A DNA stretch of 64,000 bases from an uncultured Acidimicrobiales bacterium (GTDB taxonomy: Bacteria > Actinomycetota > Acidimicrobiia > Acidimicrobiales > SZUA-35), in assembly GCA_938002965.1 (NCBI GenBank), contig CALKZY010000007.1, positions 1-64,000 of the forward strand, written 5' to 3'. The stretch's first letter is position 1. Each line of letters begins with the position of its first letter. Both the position numbers and the translations under genes were made by a program. Of the stretch, positions 35,614 through 43,782 are shown piece after piece. The notes under the pieces were generated by a model. It was not told the origin of the DNA. It saw only the letters and a list, made by a program, of their open reading frames with translations, and did not search any database.

Positions 35614-36021
35614 CTAGCTGCTCCGGGCGATTCCGGCTCGCTTGAGCACAGCTGCCGGAACCCCGCTGTCGCGAAATGCCACGTAGCTTATGCCCTTGCG
35701 CTCGGCGTAATCCCGGGCGACTTTGACGAACTCTGATTCGAGATCCGTCAGCTGAATGCCTGAGTCCATATTCTCAAGTTCCTGAGAAAGATCCAGTCGC
35801 TCCTGACGAAGCTGCAGTTCTTTTAGCTTGTCTGCAGACGCCAACTCACCTTCAATCCGCTCAAGTCGACGTTGAATCGACTCCTGCGTACGCTTGCGGC
35901 CTCGCTTTGGGCGAGAGGACTCGAGCGCTTCGAGGTATGCCCGAACTGTGCGCCCTTCTATCCGTCCTTTGGCCAGCGCTTCCTTGTGGTCGGCTGACAT
36001 GCCAGCTTTCTTTGTAGCCAT
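35614..36021 (-). CDS. Hypothetical basic coiled-coil protein
   Basis: 135 residues from the ATG giving MATKKAGMSADHKEALAKGR. A Lys/Arg-rich N-terminal half (ESSRPKRGRKRTQESIQRRLERIEGEL) leads into a predicted coiled coil at about 45-95. A C-terminal segment, YAERKGISYVAFRDSGVPAAVLKRAGI, looks like a small helical DNA- or protein-binding motif that recurs in actinobacterial proteins. The basic charge suggests nucleic-acid binding, but I cannot name the family. A plausible promoter and an AGGGG ribosome site lie upstream. Confidence 0.65.
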   Translation of the reverse strand: MATKKAGMSADHKEALAKGRIEGRTVRAYLEALESSRPKRGRKRTQESIQRRLERIEGELASADKLKELQLRQERLDLSQELENMDSGIQLTDLESEFVKVARDYAERKGISYVAFRDSGVPAAVLKRAGIARSS

Positions 36022-36050
36022 ATGATCTTGATCCCCTTTGAAGGAACATC

Positions 36051-36078
36051 CGTTTAGTTGCAGTTCGATATGCCTCAA
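36051..36078 (-). promoter_or_regulatory. Possible promoter of the coiled-coil protein gene
   Basis: On the minus strand, TTGAGG (36078-36073) and TAAACG (36056-36051) are separated by 16 nt, about 30 nt before the start codon. Confidence 0.35.
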
Positions 36079-36318
36079 GAGTGAACTTGACCGAACTGAC
36101 CGCCTGGGTGCATCGTACAGCAATTGTTGATGCCGTAGGGAGCGCTAAATATTACATTTGATCTAAATAATTGGGCCACCAGGTAGATCATTCCCTTATG
36201 TGGCCAGTATTTCAGATCGGCAAGATGTGACGATTCTTTACCGTCTTATGGAAAAGAGTTAGAGGCGCCGCTAAGGCAAGCGCTCTTTGGGTGGGACGCA
36301 ACAAAGTAGGCGTGGGCG
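36079..36318. other. AT-rich intergenic stretch without a recognisable gene
   Basis: This part of the 344-base gap between the coiled-coil gene and tRNA-Phe is visibly richer in A+T than the surroundings around 36140-36240. It holds an inverted repeat TGATCTA (36159-36165) / TAGATCA (36184-36190). I see no ORF with a ribosome site, no integrase remnant and no duplicated tRNA end. Confidence 0.5.
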
Positions 36319-36354
36319 GAAAAGGACGGATCCCTGGGCGAAACCCAGGGATCC
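36319..36354 (-). terminator. Intrinsic terminator downstream of tRNA-Phe
   Basis: A perfect 11-bp stem GGATCCCTGGG / CCCAGGGATCC (36328-36354) with a 5-nt loop. Read on the minus strand it is followed by GTCCTTTTCC. It would end the tRNA transcript. Confidence 0.7.
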
Positions 36355-36365
36355 AATCGCAGGTG

Positions 36366-36438
36366 TGGTCGGGACCGGCGTCGATCCGGTGACCTACCGC
36401 TTTTCAGGCGGTCGCTCTCCCAACTGAGCTACCCGACC
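36366..36438 (-). tRNA. tRNA-Phe (GAA)
   Basis: The cloverleaf reads 5' GGTCGGG ... CCCGACC 3' with discriminator A. The anticodon stem ACCGC/GCGGT holds the loop CTGAAAA, giving anticodon GAA. TAGCTCAGTTGGGAGAGC is a normal D arm and GGATCGACGCC forms the T arm region. The 3' CCA is not encoded. Last of a Glu-Asp-Phe cluster. Confidence 0.95.
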
Positions 36439-36462
36439 AGGAAATAAAGAACATCCTGCTTG

Positions 36463-36537
36463 CGGTCCCGACGAGATTTGAACTCGCGACCTCCGCCTTG
36501 ACAGGGCGGCGTGCACTCCAGACTGCACTACGGGACC
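36463..36537 (-). tRNA. tRNA-Asp (GTC)
   Basis: The acceptor stem is GGTCCCG/CGGGACC with discriminator G, as expected for Asp. The anticodon stem CCGCC/GGCGG holds the loop CTGTCAA, giving anticodon GTC. The T loop contains GTTCAAATC. CCA is not encoded. Confidence 0.95.
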
Positions 36538-36703
36538 AGACTGCTGCAGTGTAGAGCCTAAACCACTGGGTTTGGCACCGCTCTGCAACAAGATTTCGCG
36601 TTTACCTCTAGGGCTTCAGCGAAACACCTTCCTGGCGAAACAACGCTGGTTGCGTTGCTCACAAACTCTTAACTTGTATTGCTAACTCGTACTGCATGTA
36701 ACG

Positions 36704-36776
36704 CACCCCCAACGGGATTTGAACCCGTGTTACCTGCGTGAAAGGCAGGCGTCCTAGGCCGCTGAACGATGGGGGC
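36704..36776 (-). tRNA. tRNA-Glu (TTC)
   Basis: The acceptor strand GCCCCCA pairs with TGGGGGT, with a G-U wobble at the first position; the discriminator is G. The anticodon stem CCTGC/GCAGG holds the loop CTTTCAC, giving anticodon TTC. The T loop is GTTCAAATC. CCA is not encoded. First tRNA of the cluster on this strand. Confidence 0.95.
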
Positions 36777-36878
36777 TCTGCCCGGTCGGAGCCGACAAGT
36801 CGGCCTGCTCACAGGCGACACTCAATGTATCGCGTGGCGTAGCGGCTTGAACACTGTTTTTGGCTCTTTGACTAATAC

Positions 36879-37361
36879 TCAGTCTGGCAGCGACGAAGTC
36901 AAGGCCTCGACCATGTGGTGAAGCAGGACGCCGAGCTGGTGATACAGAATGTGGGCGTCTGCATCTGGATCATCGAAGTCGATGTCGCCGTCGTCCTCGG
37001 AAACGTCGAGCCTTGTGCCTAGGACTAGGCGAGTGTCGTTCACTGCTCCCATCCAGGCTGACAACTCGTCAGCGGTAAGGATGTCGTTGTGCACGGTGCG
37101 ACGGAGGGTCTCGGCTGTCTCCGAGCGTTGCTGCACCAGCTGATCGCGAGCGAATACCTGATAGCCGGCGTCCTTTTCTGGATCGTCGGGGTAGGCGGTG
37201 GGAAAGAGGCGCCGAGTTTCCGGCACATCTTGCAAGACCAGTTCTTCGAGGCCGGCGGCTAAATCGGCCACCGTCTGTCGGACTTCTTCTGGAAGGTCGA
37301 CGTCAAAGCGGCCATCCGAGCGGGCCCGAATCGGGAGCTTTCGTCGAAATCGACTCATCAT
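36879..37361 (-). CDS. DUF2017 family protein
   Basis: 160 residues. An N-terminal RFRRKLPIRARSDGRFDVDLP segment is followed by a helical domain including RRLFPTAYPDDPEKDAGYQVF and TVHNDILTADELSAWMGAVNDTRLVLGTRLDV, typical of DUF2017. The end is helical (LYHQLGVLLHHMVEAL). This family is almost always encoded directly after clpS in Actinobacteria, as here (3 bases after the clpS stop), which suggests a link with ClpAP/ClpCP proteolysis or N-end-rule recognition. Molecular function unknown. Tandem ATG-ATG start. Confidence 0.85.
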   Translation of the reverse strand: MMSRFRRKLPIRARSDGRFDVDLPEEVRQTVADLAAGLEELVLQDVPETRRLFPTAYPDDPEKDAGYQVFARDQLVQQRSETAETLRRTVHNDILTADELSAWMGAVNDTRLVLGTRLDVSEDDGDIDFDDPDADAHILYHQLGVLLHHMVEALTSSLPD

Positions 37362-37364
37362 GTA

Positions 37365-37658
37365 TTACTCGTCATGTTCCATGGTGGCCCACAAGCCGTA
37401 CCCGTGCAGGCGGTTCACATCTCGCTCGGCCTCTGACCTCGATCCGCTGGAGACCACAGCGCGACCTTTTTGGTGCACGTCCATCATGAGTTTGTCGGCC
37501 TTCTCTTTGCTGTAGCCAAATAGTTTCTGGAAGACGAAAGCGACGTAACTCATCAGGTTTATGGGATCGTTCCAAACGATCACCACCCAGGGCCGATCGG
37601 TGTCGGTCTCTGCGCCCGTTACAACTTCCGGCTCCTCAACTTCCAATGGCAGGGCCAT
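37365..37658 (-). CDS. clpS: Clp protease adaptor ClpS
   Basis: 97 residues from the ATG giving [12 protein letters not shown]. The core motif [17 protein letters not shown] and [33 protein letters not shown] match ClpS. The acid pair and Met in the NDP...M loop form the N-degron pocket. It hands N-end-rule substrates to the ClpC/ClpA unfoldase. An upstream extension to 37886 overlaps the divergent gene and is not credible. It lies just ahead of DUF2017 as a two-gene unit. Confidence 0.93.
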   Translation of the reverse strand: MALPLEVEEPEVVTGAETDTDRPWVVIVWNDPINLMSYVAFVFQKLFGYSKEKADKLMMDVHQKGRAVVSSGSRSEAERDVNRLHGYGLWATMEHDE

Positions 37659-37807
37659 GTGTTCTATTGTGTCACGAGGAATCGGGGCTTTGACACGTCG
37701 ACTGCATCTGTCAGGCTCCCACTGGGTAGAGCGGACTGAGAAACCTGAATGTGGGCAAAGGGTGGCAGCCGAGGTAGGTGCTGGCACACTTTGGTGGGAG
37801 ATTGACC

Positions 37808-39142
37808 ATGGCTGTGGCAACACTGGCACAACATTTGAGCACCTCCAGCGTTCCGATGTCGGAGCTGGAGCAGGATTATCGGCCAATGCTTAAGCTGGTC
37901 GAGGTTCTCATCGGCGTGGTGCCGAACTGCGACCCGTTCCTTGAGATCTGGCCGCCTGGCTTCCGGTCGTACAACCTGCTGGTCCCGAACCTATTGAATC
38001 TGCCGGTTTCCTTGTTTGGTCAAGGGGCGCCAAAGGATCTGATTGGACTGGCCATGTATACGGCCAGCCGAGCGGCCGAGTGCATGTACTGCTCGGCTCA
38101 CACCTGTTCGTTTGCTCTTCGTCGCGGTACATCGCCAGAGGCGCTCACCGGCGACTACAACGAGATCGAAAGCGCTGTGGTCCGAGTGGCCGAAGGCATT
38201 TCGAGTGTCCCGGCCAGCATCCGCCACGAAGACGTGCTCCATCTCCGCAAGTTCCTTTCGGAGTCCGACATCGAATGGCTGGTGTTGAGCGTGGCCATGA
38301 TGGGCTTCCTCAACAAGTTCATGGACACCATGGGCATCGAGTTGGAGGAAGCGGCTATCCATGATGTCGAGGAGTTGATCGGTCCGACCGGTTGGCAGGT
38401 CGGCAAACATGGCTGGAACTCAGAGGAGATCGAATATTTCGATTTCCTCGACGGCGCTCCGCTCCAAGCCAAGTCCGGCACGCCCAGTTCGGGCGGCAAC
38501 GGTGGCGGTCCCGGGTTCTCCCATGTGCCCAAGGACTCGCTGGCTACTTATATCCAAACTCTGCGGCAGGCTCCGGCTGCCATACGGATGGATCGGCAGT
38601 GGCAGCGAGGTATTTCCTCCCGCTTGGCCCCGGCTCTGCTGGATCTGGAAGCCGAAGTCGGCCACTCGTTCCCGGTTCTGGCCAGCATGAACCACGCCCG
38701 ACCGGTTCGGGCTCTGGCCACGGTCCTGCGGGACAACCTCGATCCTGATCTCAGCGCCCTGGGCCTTCGAGCCAAGGCCATGGTCGGGCTGGTGTACGCC
38801 CGGGTTGTCGGCGACGAAGTGCTGACCGCTGAATGCATCCAGTTGGCCGAACGGGTCGACCCGAACTGTAACCACCGTCTGCTGACGGCCATCGGCCGGT
38901 TCGCAGCCGAGCCGGCCGAGACCGCGGTGCTCCCACCGGGTCTAACCAGGGAAGAAGCGGCCGCCGTGATGTTGGCCAAAGTCGGCGCACCGAGCCCGTC
39001 GGTGGTCAACGAAATCAGCATCGAACACGCCACGGACGCCTTGAATCCGGAACAGATCGTCGAAGTTGTCGTGTGGCTGTCAGTTCAGCAGCTACTGCAC
39101 CGGCTGTACATGTTCTACGATGCCTTCCGGGATATCCCGTAG
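37808..39142 (+). CDS. Double carboxymuconolactone decarboxylase/AhpD-like protein
   Basis: 444 residues. The N-terminal half carries an AhpD-type redox motif E-C-M-Y-C-S-A-H at about residues 86-93 ([10 protein letters not shown]) within helices typical of the family. A Gly/Ser-rich linker near 225-240 leads to a second helical half that looks like the same fold but lacks a CxxC. Members are peroxidase-linked disulfide reductases or decarboxylases; which applies here is unknown. GGGAG lies 8 nt before the ATG. Its 3' end overlaps the convergent ctaA gene by 51 bases. Confidence 0.7.
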   Translation: MAVATLAQHLSTSSVPMSELEQDYRPMLKLVEVLIGVVPNCDPFLEIWPPGFRSYNLLVPNLLNLPVSLFGQGAPKDLIGLAMYTASRAAECMYCSAHTCSFALRRGTSPEALTGDYNEIESAVVRVAEGISSVPASIRHEDVLHLRKFLSESDIEWLVLSVAMMGFLNKFMDTMGIELEEAAIHDVEELIGPTGWQVGKHGWNSEEIEYFDFLDGAPLQAKSGTPSSGGNGGGPGFSHVPKDSLATYIQTLRQAPAAIRMDRQWQRGISSRLAPALLDLEAEVGHSFPVLASMNHARPVRALATVLRDNLDPDLSALGLRAKAMVGLVYARVVGDEVLTAECIQLAERVDPNCNHRLLTAIGRFAAEPAETAVLPPGLTREEAAAVMLAKVGAPSPSVVNEISIEHATDALNPEQIVEVVVWLSVQQLLHRLYMFYDAFRDIP

Positions 39143-40096
39143 CCGTTTCCCGGTTTTGGCGTCCAGGCCGAGTCGTTCAGTCCCGGTCCAGATCACCACG
39201 GTCAGCAGCCATACGCTGATGGCTCCGAAGATGTGGAGTTCCACCAGTACTGGTGGAACTCCCGCCACATACTGGGCGTAGCCGAGCGCACCCTGGGCGG
39301 TGGCGGCCACCATCAACCACAGAAGCAGTCGTCGCAGCGGGGCGAGTGGAGTCAAGAGCGGCTCGTCTCGTCGGAGCCTCACGGCCAGAGCAACCATGGT
39401 TGCCAGGAAGATCCAGACCGTGATGCCGTGTAGCCGGGCCACCGTTTCGAATTCGAACGGAAGACGAGTGGCTCGGGAGTCGCCGCTGTTGGGGCCCGTA
39501 CCGGTTACCACTACGCCGGCGACTACGACAAGCGCCCCCAGTGCCACCAGGACCCGTCCATGTCGGCGCACTCCGAGTTGGTTCGTCGGTTCCAGTGTTG
39601 ATGTCTCTGTTAACTGGCGCAGATCGAACGGTTGCCACCACGACCTTTGTGCAGTCGCGCCGTCGGGCATCGCCCTGATCCACAGGACAGTGCCGATCAT
39701 CAACATGGCGGCCGAGATAAGAAAGTGTCCGCCTACGGCGATCGGGTCAAGGTTGAGAGCGATGATGAAGGCTCCAAGAATGATCTGGGCCGCGGAGGCG
39801 ACGACAAGGCCGGCGGCGAGCGCCACGAGATCCCGCCGTCGTGGTCGGCGTTTTATTGCGCCCCAGAGGGCCAAGAGGCAGACAATGCCGACCAGGCCGG
39901 ACAGAAGTCGGTTTCCAAATTCGATCCAGCCAAGCAGATCCAGTTCCGCCGGGGCCAGACTGCCCCCTTCGCAGTTCGGCCAATCGGAGCACCCAAGTCC
40001 GGACTCGGTCAGGCGAACGCCAGCCCCGGTCAAAACGATGAGCGCGTTGAAGAACAGCGTCCATATGGCCAGCCGATGAAAGCGGTCTTGCGTCAC
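39092..40096 (-). CDS. ctaA: Heme A synthase (CtaA/COX15)
   Basis: 334 residues with about eight transmembrane helices in two related halves. The motif VRLTESGLGCSDWPNCEGG carries the conserved Cys pair of the first loop; Glu and His residues for heme follow (EFGNRLLSG, VGGHFLIS, VARLHG, VELHIFGA). It oxidises the C8 methyl of heme O to a formyl, giving heme A for the aa3 oxidase encoded downstream. I start at the GTG at 40096, with TACCGT 7 nt upstream; 125 codons further upstream are antisense to ctaB. Divergent from ctaB. Confidence 0.92.
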   Translation of the reverse strand: MTQDRFHRLAIWTLFFNALIVLTGAGVRLTESGLGCSDWPNCEGGSLAPAELDLLGWIEFGNRLLSGLVGIVCLLALWGAIKRRPRRRDLVALAAGLVVASAAQIILGAFIIALNLDPIAVGGHFLISAAMLMIGTVLWIRAMPDGATAQRSWWQPFDLRQLTETSTLEPTNQLGVRRHGRVLVALGALVVVAGVVVTGTGPNSGDSRATRLPFEFETVARLHGITVWIFLATMVALAVRLRRDEPLLTPLAPLRRLLLWLMVAATAQGALGYAQYVAGVPPVLVELHIFGAISVWLLTVVIWTGTERLGLDAKTGKRLRDIPEGIVEHVQPVQ

Positions 40097-40142
40097 GTGA
40101 ACAACGGTAGTGCCGGTTCTGTTCAGGCCCTTAGACGGGCAG

Positions 40143-41117
40143 GTGACTCTTGATACGCGTGAATCCTCACAAGCTGAGCCCCAGGCAGGTCCGATGGCGT
40201 TACGCTTGGCCCTGGTGCTTACTGCTGCCCCTGCGGGCACACGGGTTCGGGCGTTTGTAGCCCTCACGAAACCTCGAATTATCGAGCTGCTTTTGGTGAC
40301 CACTGTTCCGACCATGATCGTGGCCGAACGGGGTCTCCCGTCGATCTGGTTAATCATTAACACGGTACTCGGCGGCACGTTGGCCGCCGCTGGTGCCAAC
40401 GCCTTCAACATGTACATCGATCGTGACATCGATGCGATCATGAACCGCACTAAGAACCGTCCGCTGGTCACCGGCGAGATCCAGCCTCGCGAGGCGCTGA
40501 TCTTTGCCGCCGCTATCGAGGCGCTGGCCTTTGTCTGGCTGTGGGCGTTCGTGAACTTGCTGTCTGCCCTGCTTGCCGTCGGCGCCTGCGCTTTCTATGT
40601 CATTGTCTACACAATTTGGTTAAAGCGGACTTCGACTCAGAACATCGTCATCGGCGGAGCTGCCGGTGCCGCTCCGGTTTTGATCGGCTGGTCTTCAGTC
40701 ACAAACTCTGTCGGCTGGGCGGCCCTGATTTTGTTCGGTGTCATCTTCTTTTGGACGCCCCCTCACTTTTGGGCGCTTGCCATAAAATATGAGGACGACT
40801 ACTCGGCTGCTGACGTCCCGATGATGCCCGTCGTTGAGGGGCATCGGTCGACGGCCACTCAAATGGTGGTGTATTCGGTGGTCGTGTGGGCACTCACCCT
40901 TGCGTTTTGGGTCGTAGCGGATATGGGCTGGATCTACCTTGCGGTAGCGATGGGACTCGGCGTCGCATTCACCGGCGGAGCGGTCAGATTGGTGACTCTC
41001 ACTGATCGCCAACAGCAGCAGTCGGAGTCGCTCCGATACTTCGCATTTTCGATTACTCACCTGACTCTGCTGTTCGCAGCCTTGGCTGCCGATCAGTTGA
41101 TTGGCTGGGGAATATGA
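40143..41117 (+). CDS. ctaB: Protoheme IX farnesyltransferase (heme O synthase)
   Basis: About 324 residues of the UbiA family. The first Asp-rich motif NMYIDRDIDAIMNRTKNRPL and the second WTPPHFWALAIKYEDDYSAADVPMMP are intact, in a bundle of about nine helices starting ALTKPRIIELLLVTTVPTMIV. It adds farnesyl to heme b, making heme O for CtaA. The start is uncertain: GTG at 40110, GTG at 40143 (TAGACG box 5 nt upstream) or ATG at 40194. It faces ctaA across a very short promoter region, so both heme steps are probably co-regulated. Confidence 0.92.
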   Translation: MTLDTRESSQAEPQAGPMALRLALVLTAAPAGTRVRAFVALTKPRIIELLLVTTVPTMIVAERGLPSIWLIINTVLGGTLAAAGANAFNMYIDRDIDAIMNRTKNRPLVTGEIQPREALIFAAAIEALAFVWLWAFVNLLSALLAVGACAFYVIVYTIWLKRTSTQNIVIGGAAGAAPVLIGWSSVTNSVGWAALILFGVIFFWTPPHFWALAIKYEDDYSAADVPMMPVVEGHRSTATQMVVYSVVVWALTLAFWVVADMGWIYLAVAMGLGVAFTGGAVRLVTLTDRQQQQSESLRYFAFSITHLTLLFAALAADQLIGWGI

Positions 41118-41200
41118 CGGTTTCAACCATCTGGTCCCTCGCCCGGTTAGAGTACGAAACCGCAAACCTACTAAAACACGAACAGGTACTCGTTGGCGCG

Positions 41201-41219
41201 TGCACCAATTTGTGGTGCA
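41201..41219 (+). terminator. Hairpin downstream of ctaB
   Basis: TGCACCA-ATTTG-TGGTGCA forms a perfect 7-bp stem 84 bases after the ctaB stop. There is no T-tract, so termination is only a possibility. Confidence 0.35.
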
Positions 41220-41384
41220 GCTTCGAGAACTGGTCGGTTCCTGTAGTCACGCCTGTGGCTCGGGGGTAGGCAACTCGCAGGTATGGCTAAGGTGAAGCGA
41301 AAATTCGACATGGAAACGACTCGGCGGCATCGCCGAATCAGCCGTGGCTCGGATCGTCGGATCACCCGTTGACACGAAGAACAC

Positions 41385-43112
41385 ATGGCTCTTACAGACT
41401 CACGCCCAGACACCGAACGTTCATCCTCTTACCCCGAGGTGCCGACAGCCGCCGCTGACACCGTTGACGGATGGCTTGGAGCGACTGATCACAAGCCGAT
41501 CGGACGCCGATTCATCATTCTGGGTGCTTTGATGCTCCTGGTTGGTACGGCGCTCGGCCTGGTGGCTGCTTTCGAGTCGGCTGACGGCTCCGGGTTCCAA
41601 ATCGCCCGTGACGCCGACGAATACACACAGATCTGGTCCATAGGGCGTGACCTGGTGATGTTCGGTGCGGTCGTTCCGATTCTCATCGGACTCGGTCTCT
41701 ACCTAGTGCCTCTGCAAATCGGTGCTTCCAGCGCCGCCTTTGCCCGTGGTGCAGCTGCAGCGTTCTGGACCTGGGCACTCGGCGTCGATCTGCTCATCAT
41801 CTCTTACCTCCTCAACGGCGGGCCTGGCGGAGGGCGTGCCGACTTTGTTCTGCTGTGGGCCACCGGCTTGGGCATGATGCTGTTCGGCTTGGTATGGGCG
41901 ATGGTTGTCCTGCTGTCGACGATTCTCGGCGCTCGCACGGTTGGTATGACCACCGATCGGGTCCCGTTTACGACATGGGGCTTCTTTGTCTTCAGCCTGG
42001 TGGGCATCTTCAGCGTGCCGATCACGATGGCCGAGCTGCTGCTCGGCTACCTCAATGTGCGTTACGGTCATCTACCGGTCGCCGAAAGCGAGTCTCTGGC
42101 CGCAGTGATGGACGGCGTCAGTTTCGCCCCATCGATCTACTGGCTTGGCATCCCCGTACTGGGAATGGGCGTCGACATCATTGGCTCTCACACCGGAGTT
42201 CCCGTTAACGCCCGCAAGCCGATCATGGCCGCTCTGACCGCTTTCGGTGTATTGACCTTCGGAGCCGACCTGGTCGCCATGGCCAGCGTCCGCACGCTGG
42301 ACTTCAACAACGGCCTTCTCGTCATCGGCCTTCTTGGAGCTGCAGTCCCAGTGTTGGCCATCCTCGGACTCAGCGGACTCAGCATTCGCAACGGAGAGTT
42401 CAGGGCACGAACCGCGCTTCTTGGCGCTCTGCTCTCCGGTGTGCTCGTGTTGGCTGCCGCCGCAGTCTCGTTGCTCGGCGTAGTAGAACCCATCATGGTT
42501 GGGCTCGACAACATCGCTGCCGGCTCGGTTGATCTCAACAACACACTGGTCGTTAACGGAACGACGCTGCACGAAGCGGTCCGGGCACTGATGATTGGCG
42601 CCGCCGTTGTCGGCGTCATCGGTGCCTTGCATCATTGGGCCAACAAGATCTGGGGCCGACGCCTCACCGAGTCCTTGGGCATGCTCAGCCTGCTGCTGGC
42701 CGCTGGCGGCTCGCTGCTATGGGCTCTCGGCGAGCTGGTCGCCGGTATCGCCGACCGTCCCTTCTACTCCGCTGTCGGACAAGCCGACTTCGATACCTCC
42801 GGTCTGGTCGGCACCATGGGCTTCGTGTCCGCTATCGGCGTGCTTGGCCTCGTCGGTGCCGCCGCACTATTGACGCTCAACTTGGCTAGCAACGTGTTCG
42901 GCTCGAAGCCTTCGGGGTCGAGCCCCGATGACTGGACCGGATCGACTCTGGAATGGGCCACTGCTTCGCCTCCGGGGATTGGTAACTTCCCCGGCCCGCC
43001 GATCGTTGTATCGGCCAACCCCTTGTTGGACGGCGCTCTCCGGTTTGACGGAATCGCCAGTGAAGCTGCAGTTGTGTCGGACGAATCCGATGCCGACGGA
43101 GAGGATGCCTGA
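41385..43112 (+). CDS. Cytochrome oxidase subunit I-like protein lacking heme and copper ligands
   Basis: 575 residues, about 12 to 14 hydrophobic helices. It aligns with the true CtaD encoded downstream: WLGATDHKPIGRRF matches VTWLTTVDHKKIGIMY, LGLYLVPLQIGA matches NYLMPLQVGA, and the tail DDWTGSTLEWATASPPGIGNF matches DPWDARTLEWSIQSPAPDHNF. The catalytic residues are gone: the heme-a His position reads Gly87, the GHPEVY motif reads GIPVLG (Ile256), and the HH and HFH motifs are not kept. It cannot be a normal oxygen-reducing subunit. It may be a structural or assembly partner. First gene of the oxidase operon. Confidence 0.8.
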   Translation: MALTDSRPDTERSSSYPEVPTAAADTVDGWLGATDHKPIGRRFIILGALMLLVGTALGLVAAFESADGSGFQIARDADEYTQIWSIGRDLVMFGAVVPILIGLGLYLVPLQIGASSAAFARGAAAAFWTWALGVDLLIISYLLNGGPGGGRADFVLLWATGLGMMLFGLVWAMVVLLSTILGARTVGMTTDRVPFTTWGFFVFSLVGIFSVPITMAELLLGYLNVRYGHLPVAESESLAAVMDGVSFAPSIYWLGIPVLGMGVDIIGSHTGVPVNARKPIMAALTAFGVLTFGADLVAMASVRTLDFNNGLLVIGLLGAAVPVLAILGLSGLSIRNGEFRARTALLGALLSGVLVLAAAAVSLLGVVEPIMVGLDNIAAGSVDLNNTLVVNGTTLHEAVRALMIGAAVVGVIGALHHWANKIWGRRLTESLGMLSLLLAAGGSLLWALGELVAGIADRPFYSAVGQADFDTSGLVGTMGFVSAIGVLGLVGAAALLTLNLASNVFGSKPSGSSPDDWTGSTLEWATASPPGIGNFPGPPIVVSANPLLDGALRFDGIASEAAVVSDESDADGEDA

Positions 43113-43726
43113 TGGCTGTGACCACGCATTCCCACGACCTCATTCCGGCCGAGCTGCCGGTTGCCGAAGCCGCCCGGCCGCGACTGCTCGTGTTAGCCAC
43201 CTCATTGGCTTCAGCGGCACTGGCCATGGGTTTCATAGGCCTGTTGTCGGTCTACATCGCTGAGCGGGCCGACGTCATTCAGACCGGTGGGCGTTGGCTG
43301 CCCGACGGTGTTGACATTCCGCTCACCCAGCCGAACTTCATCGGTTTAACCATTGGATTCTCAGTCGTGACCATCTGGTGGATGGTCTCGGCGGTTCGAA
43401 ACGACGACCGGGTCAACGCCCTGGCAGCCACAGCGATCTCGCTGTTGTTCGCCTTTGCGTACTTCGCCCAGTCGGCGTACCTGATGACCATCATGGAAAT
43501 CGAGATTGCAGCCGATCCCCGGGGTGTGCTTCTGTACGCCGTAATCGGCACTCATATGGTGATCATGGCTATCGCTGTCGGATACGCGCTGTTGATGTCG
43601 CTACGAGCGGCTGGCGGCGACTATTCGAGCCGAGATTACGAAGGCATTCTTAGCGCCGCAATCTTCTGGACTGTGGCCTCCGGCTTGTACGCGGTGATGT
43701 GGTACGTCATCTACATCACCAAGTGA
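43112..43726 (+). CDS. Cytochrome oxidase subunit III-like membrane protein (divergent)
   Basis: 204 residues with about five helices. The last two helices correspond in place to CtaE: GTHMVIMAIAVGYALLMSLRA against FHGVHVTGGILMLLSLLVLAF, and AIFWTVASGLYAVMWYVIYI against GLYWHFVDIVWVLIFTIVYL. The conserved His and Glu of CtaE are not retained. The start overlaps the stop of the subunit I-like gene by 1 base (TGATG), so translation is probably coupled. It pairs with the preceding gene as a second, degenerate I/III set. Confidence 0.7.
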   Translation: MAVTTHSHDLIPAELPVAEAARPRLLVLATSLASAALAMGFIGLLSVYIAERADVIQTGGRWLPDGVDIPLTQPNFIGLTIGFSVVTIWWMVSAVRNDDRVNALAATAISLLFAFAYFAQSAYLMTIMEIEIAADPRGVLLYAVIGTHMVIMAIAVGYALLMSLRAAGGDYSSRDYEGILSAAIFWTVASGLYAVMWYVIYITK

Positions 43727-43782
43727 CGAAACCGTTCAACGACGTTCATTAAAGAGACTGTGACCGAGAGCTAACGAACAAG

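Noticed and set aside
36079..36776. AT-rich stretch beside a tRNA cluster considered as an integrated element
   Set aside because: There is no integrase, no duplicated tRNA 3' end and no foreign gene; the neighbouring genes are core genes.
40097..40471. 125-residue N-terminal extension of ctaA
   Set aside because: It is antisense to ctaB and its Ala/Arg/Ser-rich sequence is unlike any CtaA; the GTG at 40096 has a -10 box at the expected distance.
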